Origin: Agathobacter sp. | Lineage (GTDB): Bacteria; Bacillota_A; Clostridia; Lachnospirales; Lachnospiraceae | DNA: 9,671 nucleotides | Assembly (NCBI GenBank): GCA_017936725.1 | Contig: JAGBEZ010000063.1 | Span: 1-9,671 of the forward strand | Reading direction: 5' to 3' | Shown here: piece after piece, positions 1-7,376 of the stretch | How the letters are laid out: each line of letters starts with the position of its first letter | How positions within the stretch are numbered: position 1 is the first letter of the stretch | The notes under the pieces: generated by a model | Databases searched by the model: none | What the model saw: only the letters and a program-made list of their open reading frames with translations | What the model was told of the DNA's origin: nothing | Translations under genes and position numbers: made by a program

Positions 1-2
1 AT

Positions 3-5
3 TAG
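3..5 (+). other. In-frame TAG stop interrupting the PreP-like reading frame
   Basis: The codons after this TAG (GGC TCT TTA CAG TTG GAA TTT, reading GSLQLEF) still resemble the family, where a short loop and an 'LQP-F' type strand precede the 'AKNAN' segment. Homology therefore appears to run up to the stop. It may be a nonsense mutation, a frameshift just upstream, or a sequencing error. Only two bases precede it in this window, so these cannot be told apart here. Confidence 0.6.
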
Positions 6-17
6 GGCTCTTTACAG

Positions 18-1913
18 TTGGAATTTCAATTTATTTCAAAGAATGCTAATCCTTCGGATAAAGAGCGTTTTGTAGAAGTCATTGAAAGCACATTGAAGAA
101 AATAGTGGAGAAGGGCATCAATAAAACCTCTGTTTTAGCAGCAATTAATAGTGCGGAATTCGATTTTCGAGAAGCGGATTATGGTTCCTATCCAAAAGGT
201 CTTTTATATCACTTAGAGTGTATGCATACATGGATTTTTGATGATAATGCTGTTTTTGATAAGTTGGAAATGCTTGATGTATTTACATTTTTAAAAGAAC
301 AGGCAGAAACCGATTATTACGAGAATTTGATTCAGACTTATCTTTTGGATAATACCCATGGCTCCATTGTGTCACTTGTTCCAGAAAAAGGACTTCTGGC
401 AAAAAAGGAACAGGCATTAGAACAGAAATTAGCAGAATACAAGGCACAGCTTTCCGAAGAGGAATTACAACAGCTGATAGAAGACACCAAACGACTGAAA
501 GAATATCAGGAAGCATCTTCTAGCGAAGAGGATTTGCAGAAAATCCCGATGTTAGAACGCAAGGATATGAAAAAGCAGGTGATGCCTTTTAGTAATATAG
601 AGGAGAGAATCGGAGATGTTTCCGTGGTACGTCACGAGGTATTCACAAATGGAATTGATTATATTTCCTTTCTGTTTGATGCAGGCGATGTGGATAAAGA
701 GGATTTGCCAGTCTTAGGTTTACTACGCAGTGTACTTGCATTTGTGGATACAGACAGTTACTCGTATTCCGAATTAAATGATGTGATTAATATTTATTCT
801 GGTGGTATTTCCAGTGGACTCATCACATATGCGGACACTAAGGAGCTAGAACAGTATCATGTGAAATACGAATTTCGCATTAAGATGCTAGAAGAAAATG
901 TGGAAAAGTCCTTGGGAATTTTGAAGGAGATTCTCCTTGCTTCAAAAGTAGAGGATGTGAAACGACTGACCGAAATCATAGCTCAGACCAAGTCACGTTT
1001 GCAGTCTGCCTTAAGCAGTGCAGGACATGTGGTTTCTGCAACGCGAAGCCTTGCATATTTCTCACAATATGGCTATATACAGGATGCGACAACAGGGATT
1101 GCATATTATGATGAAATTTGTAAAATGGATATGCAGATGAAGCATCAGCCAGAACTTGTTATAAGACGCCTTCAGAAACTGATACATCAAATCTTTTGTC
1201 AGGAAAGACTATTGATAAGTTTTACTGCCGAAAAGGAAAACTATGAGAAGGCAGAGCCTATCCTTAAGAAATTCATCGAAGCCTTACCGAAGGGCAATGC
1301 TGTTTCTAAAATGCCAGCATATACATTGGGCCAGCAAAATGAGGCTTTTACAGATGCATCTGCGATACAGTATGTTTCCCGTTCCGGAAACTTTGTGAAG
1401 CATGGATTTGCCTATACAGGTGCCCTGAATATTTTAAAGATGATTTTAAGTTATGATTATCTTTGGAATAATGTACGTGTCAAAGGTGGCGCATATGGAT
1501 GTAGCAGTTCCTTCCTTCGCACAGGGGATTCCTATTTTACTTCTTATCGTGATCCAAACCTCGGTAAGACGAATGAAGTGTATGAAAAAGTCCCAGAATA
1601 CATTCGTAATTTTCAGGCAGATGAGCGTGAGATGACGAAATATATTATCGGAACACTTGGAAATATGGATACTCCACTTTATCCAGAGGCAAAAGGGCAT
1701 CGAGCGATGGCAATTTATTTAAAGAAACTATCGATAGAGGATCTTCAAGCGGAGCGAGACGAAATCTTAAATGCTACAGATGCGGATATTCGAAAACTTG
1801 CAGACCTGGTCGAATCCGTGCTTTCGGATGCATGCATCTGCGTCATTGGAAATGAAAATAATATTCAAAAAGAAAAAGAACTGTTTCTAAACATTAGAAG
1901 GTTAAACGAATAG
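18..1913 (+). CDS. PreP-like M16C zinc metallopeptidase, C-terminal part only (insulinase family)
   Basis: This 631-residue frame matches the C-terminal two thirds of M16C presequence-protease-type peptidases, which are usually about 970 residues. Seen: an N-terminal stretch typical of the second M16 domain (LREAD-like 'FREADYGSYPKG' at 50-61); a helical M16C-associated segment at about 122-185 with PEKGLL, 'LSEEEL', a T-x-x-L-K-x-YQ motif and 'IPMLERKD'; then the C-terminal M16 domains with the R-x-K-GGAYG motif near 489-496, which in the family contacts substrate. The HxxEH zinc site lies in the first M16 domain and is absent here. The family degrades short unfolded peptides inside a closed two-half chamber. 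The only possible start is TTG at 18, in the middle of a domain and with a poor ribosome binding site, so it is probably not a natural start. The stop lies 14 bp before era, suggesting cotranscription. The family call is firm; whether the product is functional is unclear. Confidence 0.85.
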   Translation: MEFQFISKNANPSDKERFVEVIESTLKKIVEKGINKTSVLAAINSAEFDFREADYGSYPKGLLYHLECMHTWIFDDNAVFDKLEMLDVFTFLKEQAETDYYENLIQTYLLDNTHGSIVSLVPEKGLLAKKEQALEQKLAEYKAQLSEEELQQLIEDTKRLKEYQEASSSEEDLQKIPMLERKDMKKQVMPFSNIEERIGDVSVVRHEVFTNGIDYISFLFDAGDVDKEDLPVLGLLRSVLAFVDTDSYSYSELNDVINIYSGGISSGLITYADTKELEQYHVKYEFRIKMLEENVEKSLGILKEILLASKVEDVKRLTEIIAQTKSRLQSALSSAGHVVSATRSLAYFSQYGYIQDATTGIAYYDEICKMDMQMKHQPELVIRRLQKLIHQIFCQERLLISFTAEKENYEKAEPILKKFIEALPKGNAVSKMPAYTLGQQNEAFTDASAIQYVSRSGNFVKHGFAYTGALNILKMILSYDYLWNNVRVKGGAYGCSSSFLRTGDSYFTSYRDPNLGKTNEVYEKVPEYIRNFQADEREMTKYIIGTLGNMDTPLYPEAKGHRAMAIYLKKLSIEDLQAERDEILNATDADIRKLADLVESVLSDACICVIGNENNIQKEKELFLNIRRLNE

Positions 1914-1927
1914 AGAAAGAGGAAAAT

Positions 1928-2827
1928 ATGAACGCAAATTTTAAATCTGGTTTTGTAACCATTATTGGCAGACCAAACGTAGGAAAATCAACCCTGATGA
2001 ATCGTCTTATTGGCCAAAAGATTGCGATTACTTCGAACAAACCACAAACGACGCGTAATCGCATCCAGACAGTATACACGGATATGGATAAGGGGCAGAT
2101 TATTTTCCTAGATACGCCAGGAATTCACAAAGCGAAAAATAAACTAGGCGAATTCATGGTTAACGTAGCAGAAAAAACGTTAAATGAGGTAGATGTGATT
2201 CTGTGGCTTGTGGAGCCAACCAATTATATTGGTGCAGGCGAGCAACACATTATTGAACAGTTGAAAAAAGTAAACACACCAGTTATTTTGATTATCAATA
2301 AAATTGATACGGTGGAAAAAGAAGCGGTATTTGAGTTTATTGATACCTATCGTAAGGTATATGATTTTGCAGAAATAATTCCGACATCAGCACTGCGTGG
2401 AAATAATACTGACGATATCATCGACAGTATTTTCAAGTATTTGACTTATGGTCCGCAGTATTATGATGAGGATACCATTACCGATCAGCCAGAGCGTGCA
2501 ATCTGCGCTGAAATCATTCGAGAAAAAGCACTTCATGCGTTGAGTGATGAGATTCCACATGGAATTGCTGTCGGCATTGACCAAATGAAGGAGCGCAAAG
2601 GAATAGTAGATATTGATGCAACCATAGTTTGTGAAAGAGATTCCCACAAAGGTATCATTATTGGAAAACAGGGAGCGATGCTAAAGAAAATTGGCACAAA
2701 TGCTCGCTATGAAATGGAACGTCTTTTGGATACCAAAGTGAACTTAAAGCTTTGGGTTAAGGTAAAGAAAGACTGGCGTGACAGTGATTTCTTAATCAAG
2801 AACTTTGGTTATCGCGAGGACGAATAA
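1928..2827 (+). CDS. era: GTPase Era
   Basis: Era is an essential GTPase that binds the 3' end of 16S rRNA and couples 30S subunit maturation to GTP hydrolysis, at the cytoplasmic face of the membrane. The 299-residue length is normal. All G motifs are visible: G1 GRPNVGKS (14-21), the G2 switch region around 'KPQTTRN' (38-44), G3 DTPG (62-65), G4 NKID (124-127) and G5 SAL (154-156). The C-terminal KH domain carries GIIIGKQG (242-249), the RNA-binding GxxG-type loop, followed by 'LWVKVKKDWR' (275-284). The ATG at 1928 is preceded by AGAGGA at 1918-1923 with suitable spacing. It follows the peptidase frame by 14 bp and is probably read from a promoter upstream of the window. Identification is secure. 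Confidence 0.98.
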   Translation: MNANFKSGFVTIIGRPNVGKSTLMNRLIGQKIAITSNKPQTTRNRIQTVYTDMDKGQIIFLDTPGIHKAKNKLGEFMVNVAEKTLNEVDVILWLVEPTNYIGAGEQHIIEQLKKVNTPVILIINKIDTVEKEAVFEFIDTYRKVYDFAEIIPTSALRGNNTDDIIDSIFKYLTYGPQYYDEDTITDQPERAICAEIIREKALHALSDEIPHGIAVGIDQMKERKGIVDIDATIVCERDSHKGIIIGKQGAMLKKIGTNARYEMERLLDTKVNLKLWVKVKKDWRDSDFLIKNFGYREDE

Positions 2828-2883
2828 TTTTTCCAATATTTTAAAGGGATATTTACAGCTACATTGCAAAACCTAAAATTATC

Positions 2884-2891
2884 GGAGGGAG
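2884..2891 (+). promoter_or_regulatory. Strong ribosome binding site fixing the start of the YqzL-like gene
   Basis: GGAGGGAG lies 5 bp before the ATG at 2897. It supports that start over the in-frame TTG at 2864, which would add 11 residues and has no good Shine-Dalgarno sequence. The conserved W-x-x-F-x-x-TG motif also begins just after the ATG. Confidence 0.85.
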
Positions 2892-2896
2892 ATGCA

Positions 2897-3073
2897 ATGG
2901 AGAAATCATGGGAAAACTTTTGGACAACAGGAAAGGTAGAAGATTACCTAACCTACCGTAATCGTGTTACAACAAGTGAAAGCGAAAAACAGGAGAGAAG
3001 CACGGACATAGACAAATGGCGTGGCGGTTCTACTACAGAGAAAGAAAATTCTAGCTGGAAAGGATTTACGTAA
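2897..3073 (+). CDS. YqzL-like small protein
   Basis: This 58-residue protein of unknown function is soluble-looking, with no membrane segment. Near its start (residues 5-17) it carries W-x-x-F-x-x-TG-x-x-x-x-YL followed by YRN. This resembles the Bacillus YqzL family, as I recall it, whose gene also sits between era and recO. The rest is hydrophilic, rich in Ser, Thr, Glu and Lys, and probably disordered, ending 'SSWKGFT'. It is somewhat longer than the roughly 47-residue Bacillus protein. The gene is 69 bp after era and its stop is only 5 bp before recO, so it lies inside the operon and may be translationally coupled to recO. The family call rests on one short motif plus position; no molecular function can be assigned. 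Confidence 0.72.
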   Translation: MEKSWENFWTTGKVEDYLTYRNRVTTSESEKQERSTDIDKWRGGSTTEKENSSWKGFT

Positions 3074-3078
3074 GCTAA

Positions 3079-3825
3079 ATGGGACAGTCGGTAATAGTGA
3101 CAGGAATGGTTTTAAATGCCATGCCTATTTCTGAGTACGACAAAAGAATAACGATTCTAACCAAGGAAAGAGGAAAGATTACCGCCTTTGCAAGAGGTGC
3201 CAGACGTCCGAACAGTCAGCTTTTGGCGGCGACCAATCCTTTTTCTTTCGGGGAGTTCGAACTTTTCGAAGGGAAAAGTTCTTATAATGTATCCAAGGCC
3301 TCGATACATAATTATTTCCGTGAGCTGACCTTGGATGTGGATGCTGCATATATGGGATTTTATTTTTTGGAATTTGCAGATTACTTTTGTCAGGAAAATA
3401 ATGACGAAAAGGAAATGCTAAAACTTTTGTATCAATCCTTGCGAGCACTAGAAAGTCCGACTTTTTCGAATGATTTGGTTCGCGTCGTATTTGAACTGAA
3501 AGCGATGACAATCAATGGGGAAGGACCAAGCGTTTTTTCTTGTATGCATTGCCGCAAGACCGAGAATCTGGATTATTTTAGTGTGTGGCGCGGTGGTATC
3601 TTTTGCCCAGAGTGTAAGCACGGACAGAAGACCAGACAGATCCATGAATCTACACGATATGCGATGCAGTTTATCGTTTCAGCAAAGATAGAAAAACTAT
3701 ATACTTTTCAATTATCAGAGGAAGTTTTGAAGGAATTGAAAAGGATTATGAGGGATTATTTGAAAACTTATGTCAAGCACACGTTCAAATCTCTGCAAAT
3801 TATTGATGAACTGATGTTGAAATAA
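3079..3825 (+). CDS. recO: DNA repair protein RecO
   Basis: RecO belongs to the RecFOR pathway. It binds DNA and SSB, anneals single strands and helps load RecA at gaps. The 248-residue length is normal. The N-terminal OB fold (about 1-80) has the family signature 'VTGMVLNAMPISEYDKR' (7-23) followed by LTKERGK (28-33 region) and ARGARR (38-43). A helical C-terminal domain carries a four-cysteine zinc site, CMHC (155-158) and CPEC (176-179), as in many Firmicute and Deinococcus RecO proteins. The ATG at 3079 lies 5 bp after the previous stop. Its nearest Shine-Dalgarno-like sequence, AAAGGA at 3059-3064, is 14 bp away, so translation probably depends on coupling to the upstream small gene. The last codons double as the -35 box of the next promoter. 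Confidence 0.96.
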   Translation: MGQSVIVTGMVLNAMPISEYDKRITILTKERGKITAFARGARRPNSQLLAATNPFSFGEFELFEGKSSYNVSKASIHNYFRELTLDVDAAYMGFYFLEFADYFCQENNDEKEMLKLLYQSLRALESPTFSNDLVRVVFELKAMTINGEGPSVFSCMHCRKTENLDYFSVWRGGIFCPECKHGQKTRQIHESTRYAMQFIVSAKIEKLYTFQLSEEVLKELKRIMRDYLKTYVKHTFKSLQIIDELMLK

Positions 3826-3845
3826 GAGATTGAAAAGTGTATAAT
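3817..3845 (+). promoter_or_regulatory. Sigma-A promoter for the membrane protein-glyS transcript
   Basis: TTGAAA (3817-3822), a 17-bp spacer and a perfect TATAAT (3840-3845) give a near-consensus housekeeping promoter. The -35 box lies in the last codons of recO, overlapping its stop region. Transcription would start near 3852, giving a leader of about 25 nt before the ATG at 3877. No terminator is visible after recO, so read-through from era-recO may add to it. Confidence 0.75.
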
Positions 3846-3876
3846 AGGTGAGATTATAAGTTGGGTTGGAGGAAGT

Positions 3877-4728
3877 ATGACGAAAGAAACAACCAAGAAA
3901 ACGACAAGAAAACGTAAACAACTTTCAAAAGGCGCTAGACAAAAACGAAAATTACTAATTGCGGGAGGCTTAGCAATTGTCCTTCTGATTTTCATTGTTT
4001 TGTTAGCCGTATTTGTATTTGGAAGCTGTGGAATCGATTATGAAAAAGCAGATATGAATACCATCTATGTGTTGAAGAACGGCAAGATCGTTTCTACTGA
4101 TATCGAAGCTTTTGATGAAAAGACCTATGACAAAGAGAAGCTGGAAGCTTATATAGATGATGTTGTCGATACATATAATAAGGAAAATGGCGAAGATTCT
4201 TTAAAAAAGAAATATTATATGGTTGAAAATGACATTGCGACTGTGGTGCTTGAGTATGCAAATGCTGATATTTACGAAGCGGTCAATGCGGTAGAGATTT
4301 TTTCGGGAACGATAAAAGAGGCACAGAAAGCGGGTTATACCTTTGATACTGGTTTTGCAAAGATGGTAGAAGGAAAGGCAGTTACTGCTACAGCAGATGA
4401 TTTTGTAGGCGGAGAAGACTATAAGGTGCTGATTATAAAATCAAATACCAAAGTGGTACTTCCTGGCGAAGTATGTTATGTTTCTACCCAGAATATTTCT
4501 AAAGTTGGCGAGGATTATGTAGTAATCAAAGACGACTGTCAGTTGCTAACTGAGGAATTAAGCACAGATACCGAGTTTGGTACCGAAGCAGAAGGTTCAG
4601 ATGAATCGATTAGTGAGGATGAACTGGTAAGCGGAGATGGAAACATGATTTTCGACTTCGGAGAAGAGGAAGCGGAAGAGCAGGGAAGTCAGTACAGCGA
4701 AGTACTTACCTATATTATTTATAAATAA
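3877..4728 (+). CDS. Single-pass membrane protein of unknown function, basic N-tail and acidic C-tail
   Basis: I do not recognise a named family. The 283-residue protein has a very basic cytoplasmic N-terminus (Lys/Arg-rich, residues 2-25), one hydrophobic segment at about 26-48, and a roughly 235-residue C-terminal region expected outside the cell (positive-inside rule). The outer part begins 'CGIDYEKADMNTIYVLKNGK' with alternating strands and helices, includes YNKENG (100-104 region) and repeated 'YANADIYEA'-like helices. It has a strongly acidic stretch at about 226-270 and ends 'LTYIIYK'. Cys51 follows the membrane segment, but FGSC is a poor lipobox and the N-tail is long, so a signal anchor is more likely than a lipoprotein. 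GGAGGA at 3868-3873 sets the ATG. It has its own promoter and precedes glyS by 64 bp. A cell-envelope role is only inference. Confidence 0.85.
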   Translation: MTKETTKKTTRKRKQLSKGARQKRKLLIAGGLAIVLLIFIVLLAVFVFGSCGIDYEKADMNTIYVLKNGKIVSTDIEAFDEKTYDKEKLEAYIDDVVDTYNKENGEDSLKKKYYMVENDIATVVLEYANADIYEAVNAVEIFSGTIKEAQKAGYTFDTGFAKMVEGKAVTATADDFVGGEDYKVLIIKSNTKVVLPGEVCYVSTQNISKVGEDYVVIKDDCQLLTEELSTDTEFGTEAEGSDESISEDELVSGDGNMIFDFGEEEAEEQGSQYSEVLTYIIYK

Positions 4729-4738
4729 GTGAATTTGA

Positions 4739-4754
4739 GGAGCGTATAAGCTCC
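4739..4754 (+). other. Small hairpin in the leader of glyS
   Basis: GGAGC (4739-4743) can pair with GCTCC (4750-4754) around a 6-nt loop, in the 64-bp gap before glyS. No T-run follows, so it is not a normal terminator. It could be an mRNA processing or stabilising element, or chance. The gap is too short for a T-box or glycine riboswitch. Confidence 0.35.
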
Positions 4755-4792
4755 CATACAGATATAAAGAGAAAGTTGAGGAATATTTAATT

Positions 4793-6181
4793 ATGGAAAA
4801 GACTATGGAAAAAATCGTTCAGGTTGCAAAATCTAGAGGTTTTGTATACCCAGGTTCAGAAATCTATGGCGGACTTGCGAATAAATGGGATTATGGTAAT
4901 CTCGGTGTAGAATTAAAGAACAACGTAAAACGTGCTTGGTGGCAGAAATTTATTCAGGAAAACCCATACAACGTAGGTGTTGACTGTGCCATCCTTATGA
5001 ACCCACAGACATGGGTTGCATCAGGTCACCTTGGCGGATTCTCAGATCCACTTATGGATTGTAAAGAATGTAAAGAAAGATTCCGTGCAGACCAGTTAAT
5101 CGAAAACTTCTGCGAAGAAAACGGCATTGCTTTAGAAGGCTCTATTGACGCTTGGTCAAAAGAAGAAATGGAAAGCTTTGTAGCAGAACACAAAATTCCA
5201 TGTCCATCTTGTGGAAAACACAACTTTACAGATATCAGACAGTTTAACCTTATGTTCAAGACCTTCCAGGGTGTAACAGAAGATGCAAAGAACACCGTAT
5301 ATCTTCGTCCAGAAACAGCACAGGGTATTTTCGTAAACTTCAAAAATGTTCAGAGAACATCACGTAAGAAAATTCCATTCGGTATCGGACAGATTGGTAA
5401 ATCCTTCCGTAACGAAATTACACCAGGTAATTTTACATTCCGTACGCGTGAATTTGAACAGATGGAATTAGAATTCTTCTGTGAACCAGGAACAGACCTT
5501 GAATGGTTCGCATATTGGAGAAACTTCTGCCATCAGTGGTTACTTTCTCTTGGCATCAAAGAAGAAGAATTAAGACTTCGTGACCACTCACCAGAAGAAT
5601 TATGCTTCTACTCAAAAGCAACAACAGACTTCGAATTCTTATTCCCATTCGGTTGGGGCGAACTTTGGGGTATTGCAGATAGAACAGACTACGACTTAAC
5701 ACAGCATCAGAATGTATCTGGTGAAGATATGAGCTACTTCGATGACGAAAAGAGAGAAAAATACATTCCATACGTTATCGAACCATCCCTTGGTGCAGAC
5801 CGTGTCGTACTTGCCTTCCTTTGTGCAGCATATGACGAAGAAGAATTAGAAGGCGGAGATGTAAGAACTGTATTCCATTTCCATCCAGTACTTGCACCTG
5901 TTAAGATTGGTGTGCTTCCACTTTCTAAGAAGTTAAACAAAGAAGCAGAAGAAGTATTTGCTCAGTTATCTAAAAAATACAACTGTGAATTTGATGATCG
6001 AGGTACTATCGGTAAGAGATATCGTCGTCAGGACGAAATCGGTACACCATTCTGTGTAACCTTTGACTTTGATTCTTTAGAAGATGGCTGTGTAACAGTA
6101 CGTGATCGTGACACAATGCAGCAGGAGCGTATTGCAATCGCTGACTTAGACGCATACTTTGCAGACAAATTTACATTTTAA
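4793..6181 (+). CDS. glyS: Glycyl-tRNA synthetase, homodimeric (eukaryote/archaea-like) type
   Basis: This class II synthetase charges tRNA-Gly with glycine using ATP. The 462-residue single-chain form is the alpha2 type common in Firmicutes, not the alpha/beta GlyQ-GlyS tetramer. Seen: N-terminal '[13 protein letters not shown]' (15-27) with motif 1 region; a zinc-type pair C90-x2-C93 and C137-x2-C140 in the insertion; LRPETAQG (171-178), a glycine-site hallmark; motif 2 'FRNEITP' (205-211) with '[10 protein letters not shown]' (216-225); '[13 protein letters not shown]' (293-305); and motif 3 EPSLGADR (330-337). The anticodon-binding domain covers about 365-462. GAGGAA at 4778-4783 supports the ATG at 4793; an in-frame ATG at 4805 is less well placed. 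Proline is coded mostly by CCA, and codon use is strongly biased, as expected for a highly expressed gene. No T-box precedes it. Confidence 0.97.
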   Translation: MEKTMEKIVQVAKSRGFVYPGSEIYGGLANKWDYGNLGVELKNNVKRAWWQKFIQENPYNVGVDCAILMNPQTWVASGHLGGFSDPLMDCKECKERFRADQLIENFCEENGIALEGSIDAWSKEEMESFVAEHKIPCPSCGKHNFTDIRQFNLMFKTFQGVTEDAKNTVYLRPETAQGIFVNFKNVQRTSRKKIPFGIGQIGKSFRNEITPGNFTFRTREFEQMELEFFCEPGTDLEWFAYWRNFCHQWLLSLGIKEEELRLRDHSPEELCFYSKATTDFEFLFPFGWGELWGIADRTDYDLTQHQNVSGEDMSYFDDEKREKYIPYVIEPSLGADRVVLAFLCAAYDEEELEGGDVRTVFHFHPVLAPVKIGVLPLSKKLNKEAEEVFAQLSKKYNCEFDDRGTIGKRYRRQDEIGTPFCVTFDFDSLEDGCVTVRDRDTMQQERIAIADLDAYFADKFTF

Positions 6182-6192
6182 TTAATGATAAT

Positions 6193-6222
6193 AAAAAACG
6201 AGGCTCAAAAGCCTCGTTTTTT
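6193..6222. terminator. Bidirectional intrinsic terminator between glyS and asnA
   Basis: CGAGGC (6199-6204) and GCCTCG (6211-6216) form a 6-bp GC-rich stem with a 6-nt TCAAAA loop. Six A residues precede it and six T residues follow it, so the hairpin has a U-tract in both directions. It sits 11 bp after the glyS stop and directly abuts the asnA stop, matching the convergent layout. Confidence 0.93.
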
Positions 6223-6223
6223 G

Positions 6224-7234
6224 TTATAACAGTTTGATTCCGTTGATTTCACATTGTTCTACGACATCTGCTGGCCAAATAGAACTTTGTACTTCACCGA
6301 TGTGAGCCTTGCGAAGGAAGAACATACACATACGGGACTGTCCAATACCACCACCAATGGTGTATGGAAGTTCATCTTTTAGTACTGCTTTATGGAATGG
6401 TAATTCTGCTCTGTCCATACAGTTTGCTTTTTGAAGCTGTTCCATCAGCGCTTTTCTATCTACACGGATACCCATAGAGGAAAGTTCCAGAGAAATGTCG
6501 AGAACAGGGTAGTAGACAATGATGTCTGCATTTAATGCCCAATCGTCGTAGTCAGGTGCACGGCCATCGTGTGGTTCTCCGTTTGCTAGTTTGTCACCAA
6601 TCTGCATCAGACATACAGCGCCTTTTTCTTTGCTGATTAGGTATTCTCTTTCTTTTCCCGTTTTATCTGGATACATATCCAAAAGTTCCTGAGATGTAAT
6701 AAAGAAAATATCCTTTGGTAAAATCAAATCTATGTAGTCATACTGGATGGCCATAAACTGTTCTGTTTTACGCAGGCACTTATAAATAGTGCGGACCGTA
6801 TCTTTTAAATACTCCAGATTTCGGTCTTCTTTTGCAATTATTTTTTCCCAATCCCACTGGTCTACGAATATGGAGTGGATGTTATCTGTGTCTTCATCAC
6901 GGCGAATCGCATTCATGTCGGTATAGATGCCCTCGCCCATAGTAAACCCATATTTCTTTAACGCATAGCGTTTCCATTTTGCGAGAGAGTGTACAACCTC
7001 TGCTGGTTTATCATCAAGTTCCTTAATGCCAAAAGAAACAGGTCTTTCGTAGCCATTTAGATTGTCGTTTAGGCCGGCAGTTGGGTCAACGAATAAAGGC
7101 GCTGACACACGAGCGAGTCGAAGACGCTGCGCCAAGAGGCCTTGAAAGAAATCCTTTATCGTTTTAATAGCAATTTGTGTATCATGTAAATCCAATTCGG
7201 ATTCGTAATTCTGTGGAATTTGTAAACGTTCCAT
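6224..7234 (-). CDS. asnA: Aspartate--ammonia ligase (asparagine synthetase A)
   Basis: AsnA makes asparagine from aspartate, ammonia and ATP through an aspartyl-adenylate, releasing AMP and PPi. Its fold is related to the class II aspartyl-tRNA synthetase core. The 336-residue protein shows the family signatures along its length: 'VSAPLFVDPTAGLNDNL' (43-59), VVHSLAKWKR (80-89), 'GEGIYTDMNAIRRDED' (100-115), HSIFVDQWDWE (120-130), SQELL-x-x-YPD (181-190), RAPDYDDW (225-232), ELSSMGIRVD (250-259) and the motif-3-like 'GGGIGQSRMCM' (294-304), whose Arg301 should contact ATP. Compared with E. coli AsnA as I remember it, the loop after DYDDW is about nine residues shorter. The ATG is preceded by GAGG (7243-7246 on the complement) at 8-nt spacing. 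It is a single-gene unit with its own promoter and a shared terminator. Confidence 0.97.
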   Translation of the reverse strand: MERLQIPQNYESELDLHDTQIAIKTIKDFFQGLLAQRLRLARVSAPLFVDPTAGLNDNLNGYERPVSFGIKELDDKPAEVVHSLAKWKRYALKKYGFTMGEGIYTDMNAIRRDEDTDNIHSIFVDQWDWEKIIAKEDRNLEYLKDTVRTIYKCLRKTEQFMAIQYDYIDLILPKDIFFITSQELLDMYPDKTGKEREYLISKEKGAVCLMQIGDKLANGEPHDGRAPDYDDWALNADIIVYYPVLDISLELSSMGIRVDRKALMEQLQKANCMDRAELPFHKAVLKDELPYTIGGGIGQSRMCMFFLRKAHIGEVQSSIWPADVVEQCEINGIKLL

Positions 7235-7265
7235 ACCTAGTACCTCATTATAAAAAGATATTCTT

Positions 7266-7293
7266 ATTATACATGACAGTTATAGTTTTTCAA
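7266..7293 (-). promoter_or_regulatory. Sigma-A promoter of asnA
   Basis: On the minus strand TTGAAA (7293-7288), a 16-bp spacer and TATAAT (7271-7266) form a near-consensus promoter. The expected start near 7259 gives a leader of only about 25 nt, too short for a T-box, so any control by asparagine or nitrogen would have to act at the promoter. One copy of an 11-bp direct repeat (7280-7290) overlaps the spacer and -35 box. Confidence 0.75.
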
Positions 7294-7336
7294 TGTTTTT
7301 TCAAACGATAATCTATATTCATTATTTATAGTTTTT
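7280..7336. repeat. 11-bp direct repeat TTATAGTTTTT in the divergent control region
   Basis: Identical copies occur at 7280-7290 and 7326-7336, 46 bp apart. The first overlaps the asnA promoter. The second is part of short inverted repeats (TAGTT at 7329-7333 with AACTA at 7339-7343). They could be paired operator half sites for asnA or for the divergent sugar operon, but the region is AT-rich and chance is possible. Confidence 0.4.
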
Positions 7337-7376
7337 ATAACTAAATATATCTTATGATGACAAGAGGAGAAAAATA

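Noticed and set aside
2852..2879. Promoter-like TTTACA-N16-TAAAAT before the YqzL-like gene
   Set aside because: The expected start (near 2886) would fall inside the ribosome binding site and remove it from the mRNA.
3179..3511. Long open frame on the minus strand inside recO, and similar antisense frames inside the peptidase, era, the membrane protein, glyS and GH2
   Set aside because: They lie wholly or mainly within well-identified genes, show no recognisable domain or ribosome binding site, and are explained by codon bias.
3877..4035. Lipoprotein signal at Cys51 of the membrane protein
   Set aside because: The residues before the cysteine (FGS) lack the usual aliphatic -3 position, and the N-tail before the hydrophobic segment is unusually long. 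A signal anchor fits better.
4729..4792. T-box or glycine riboswitch ahead of glyS
   Set aside because: The gap is only 64 bp, with one 5-bp hairpin, no T-box sequence and no terminator. The promoter lies upstream of another gene.
7301..7316. Possible CcpA cre-like box around the CG at 7306-7307
   Set aside because: Aligned to the consensus WTGNAANCGNWNNCW it misses the key G and the distal C and W, at least three mismatches.
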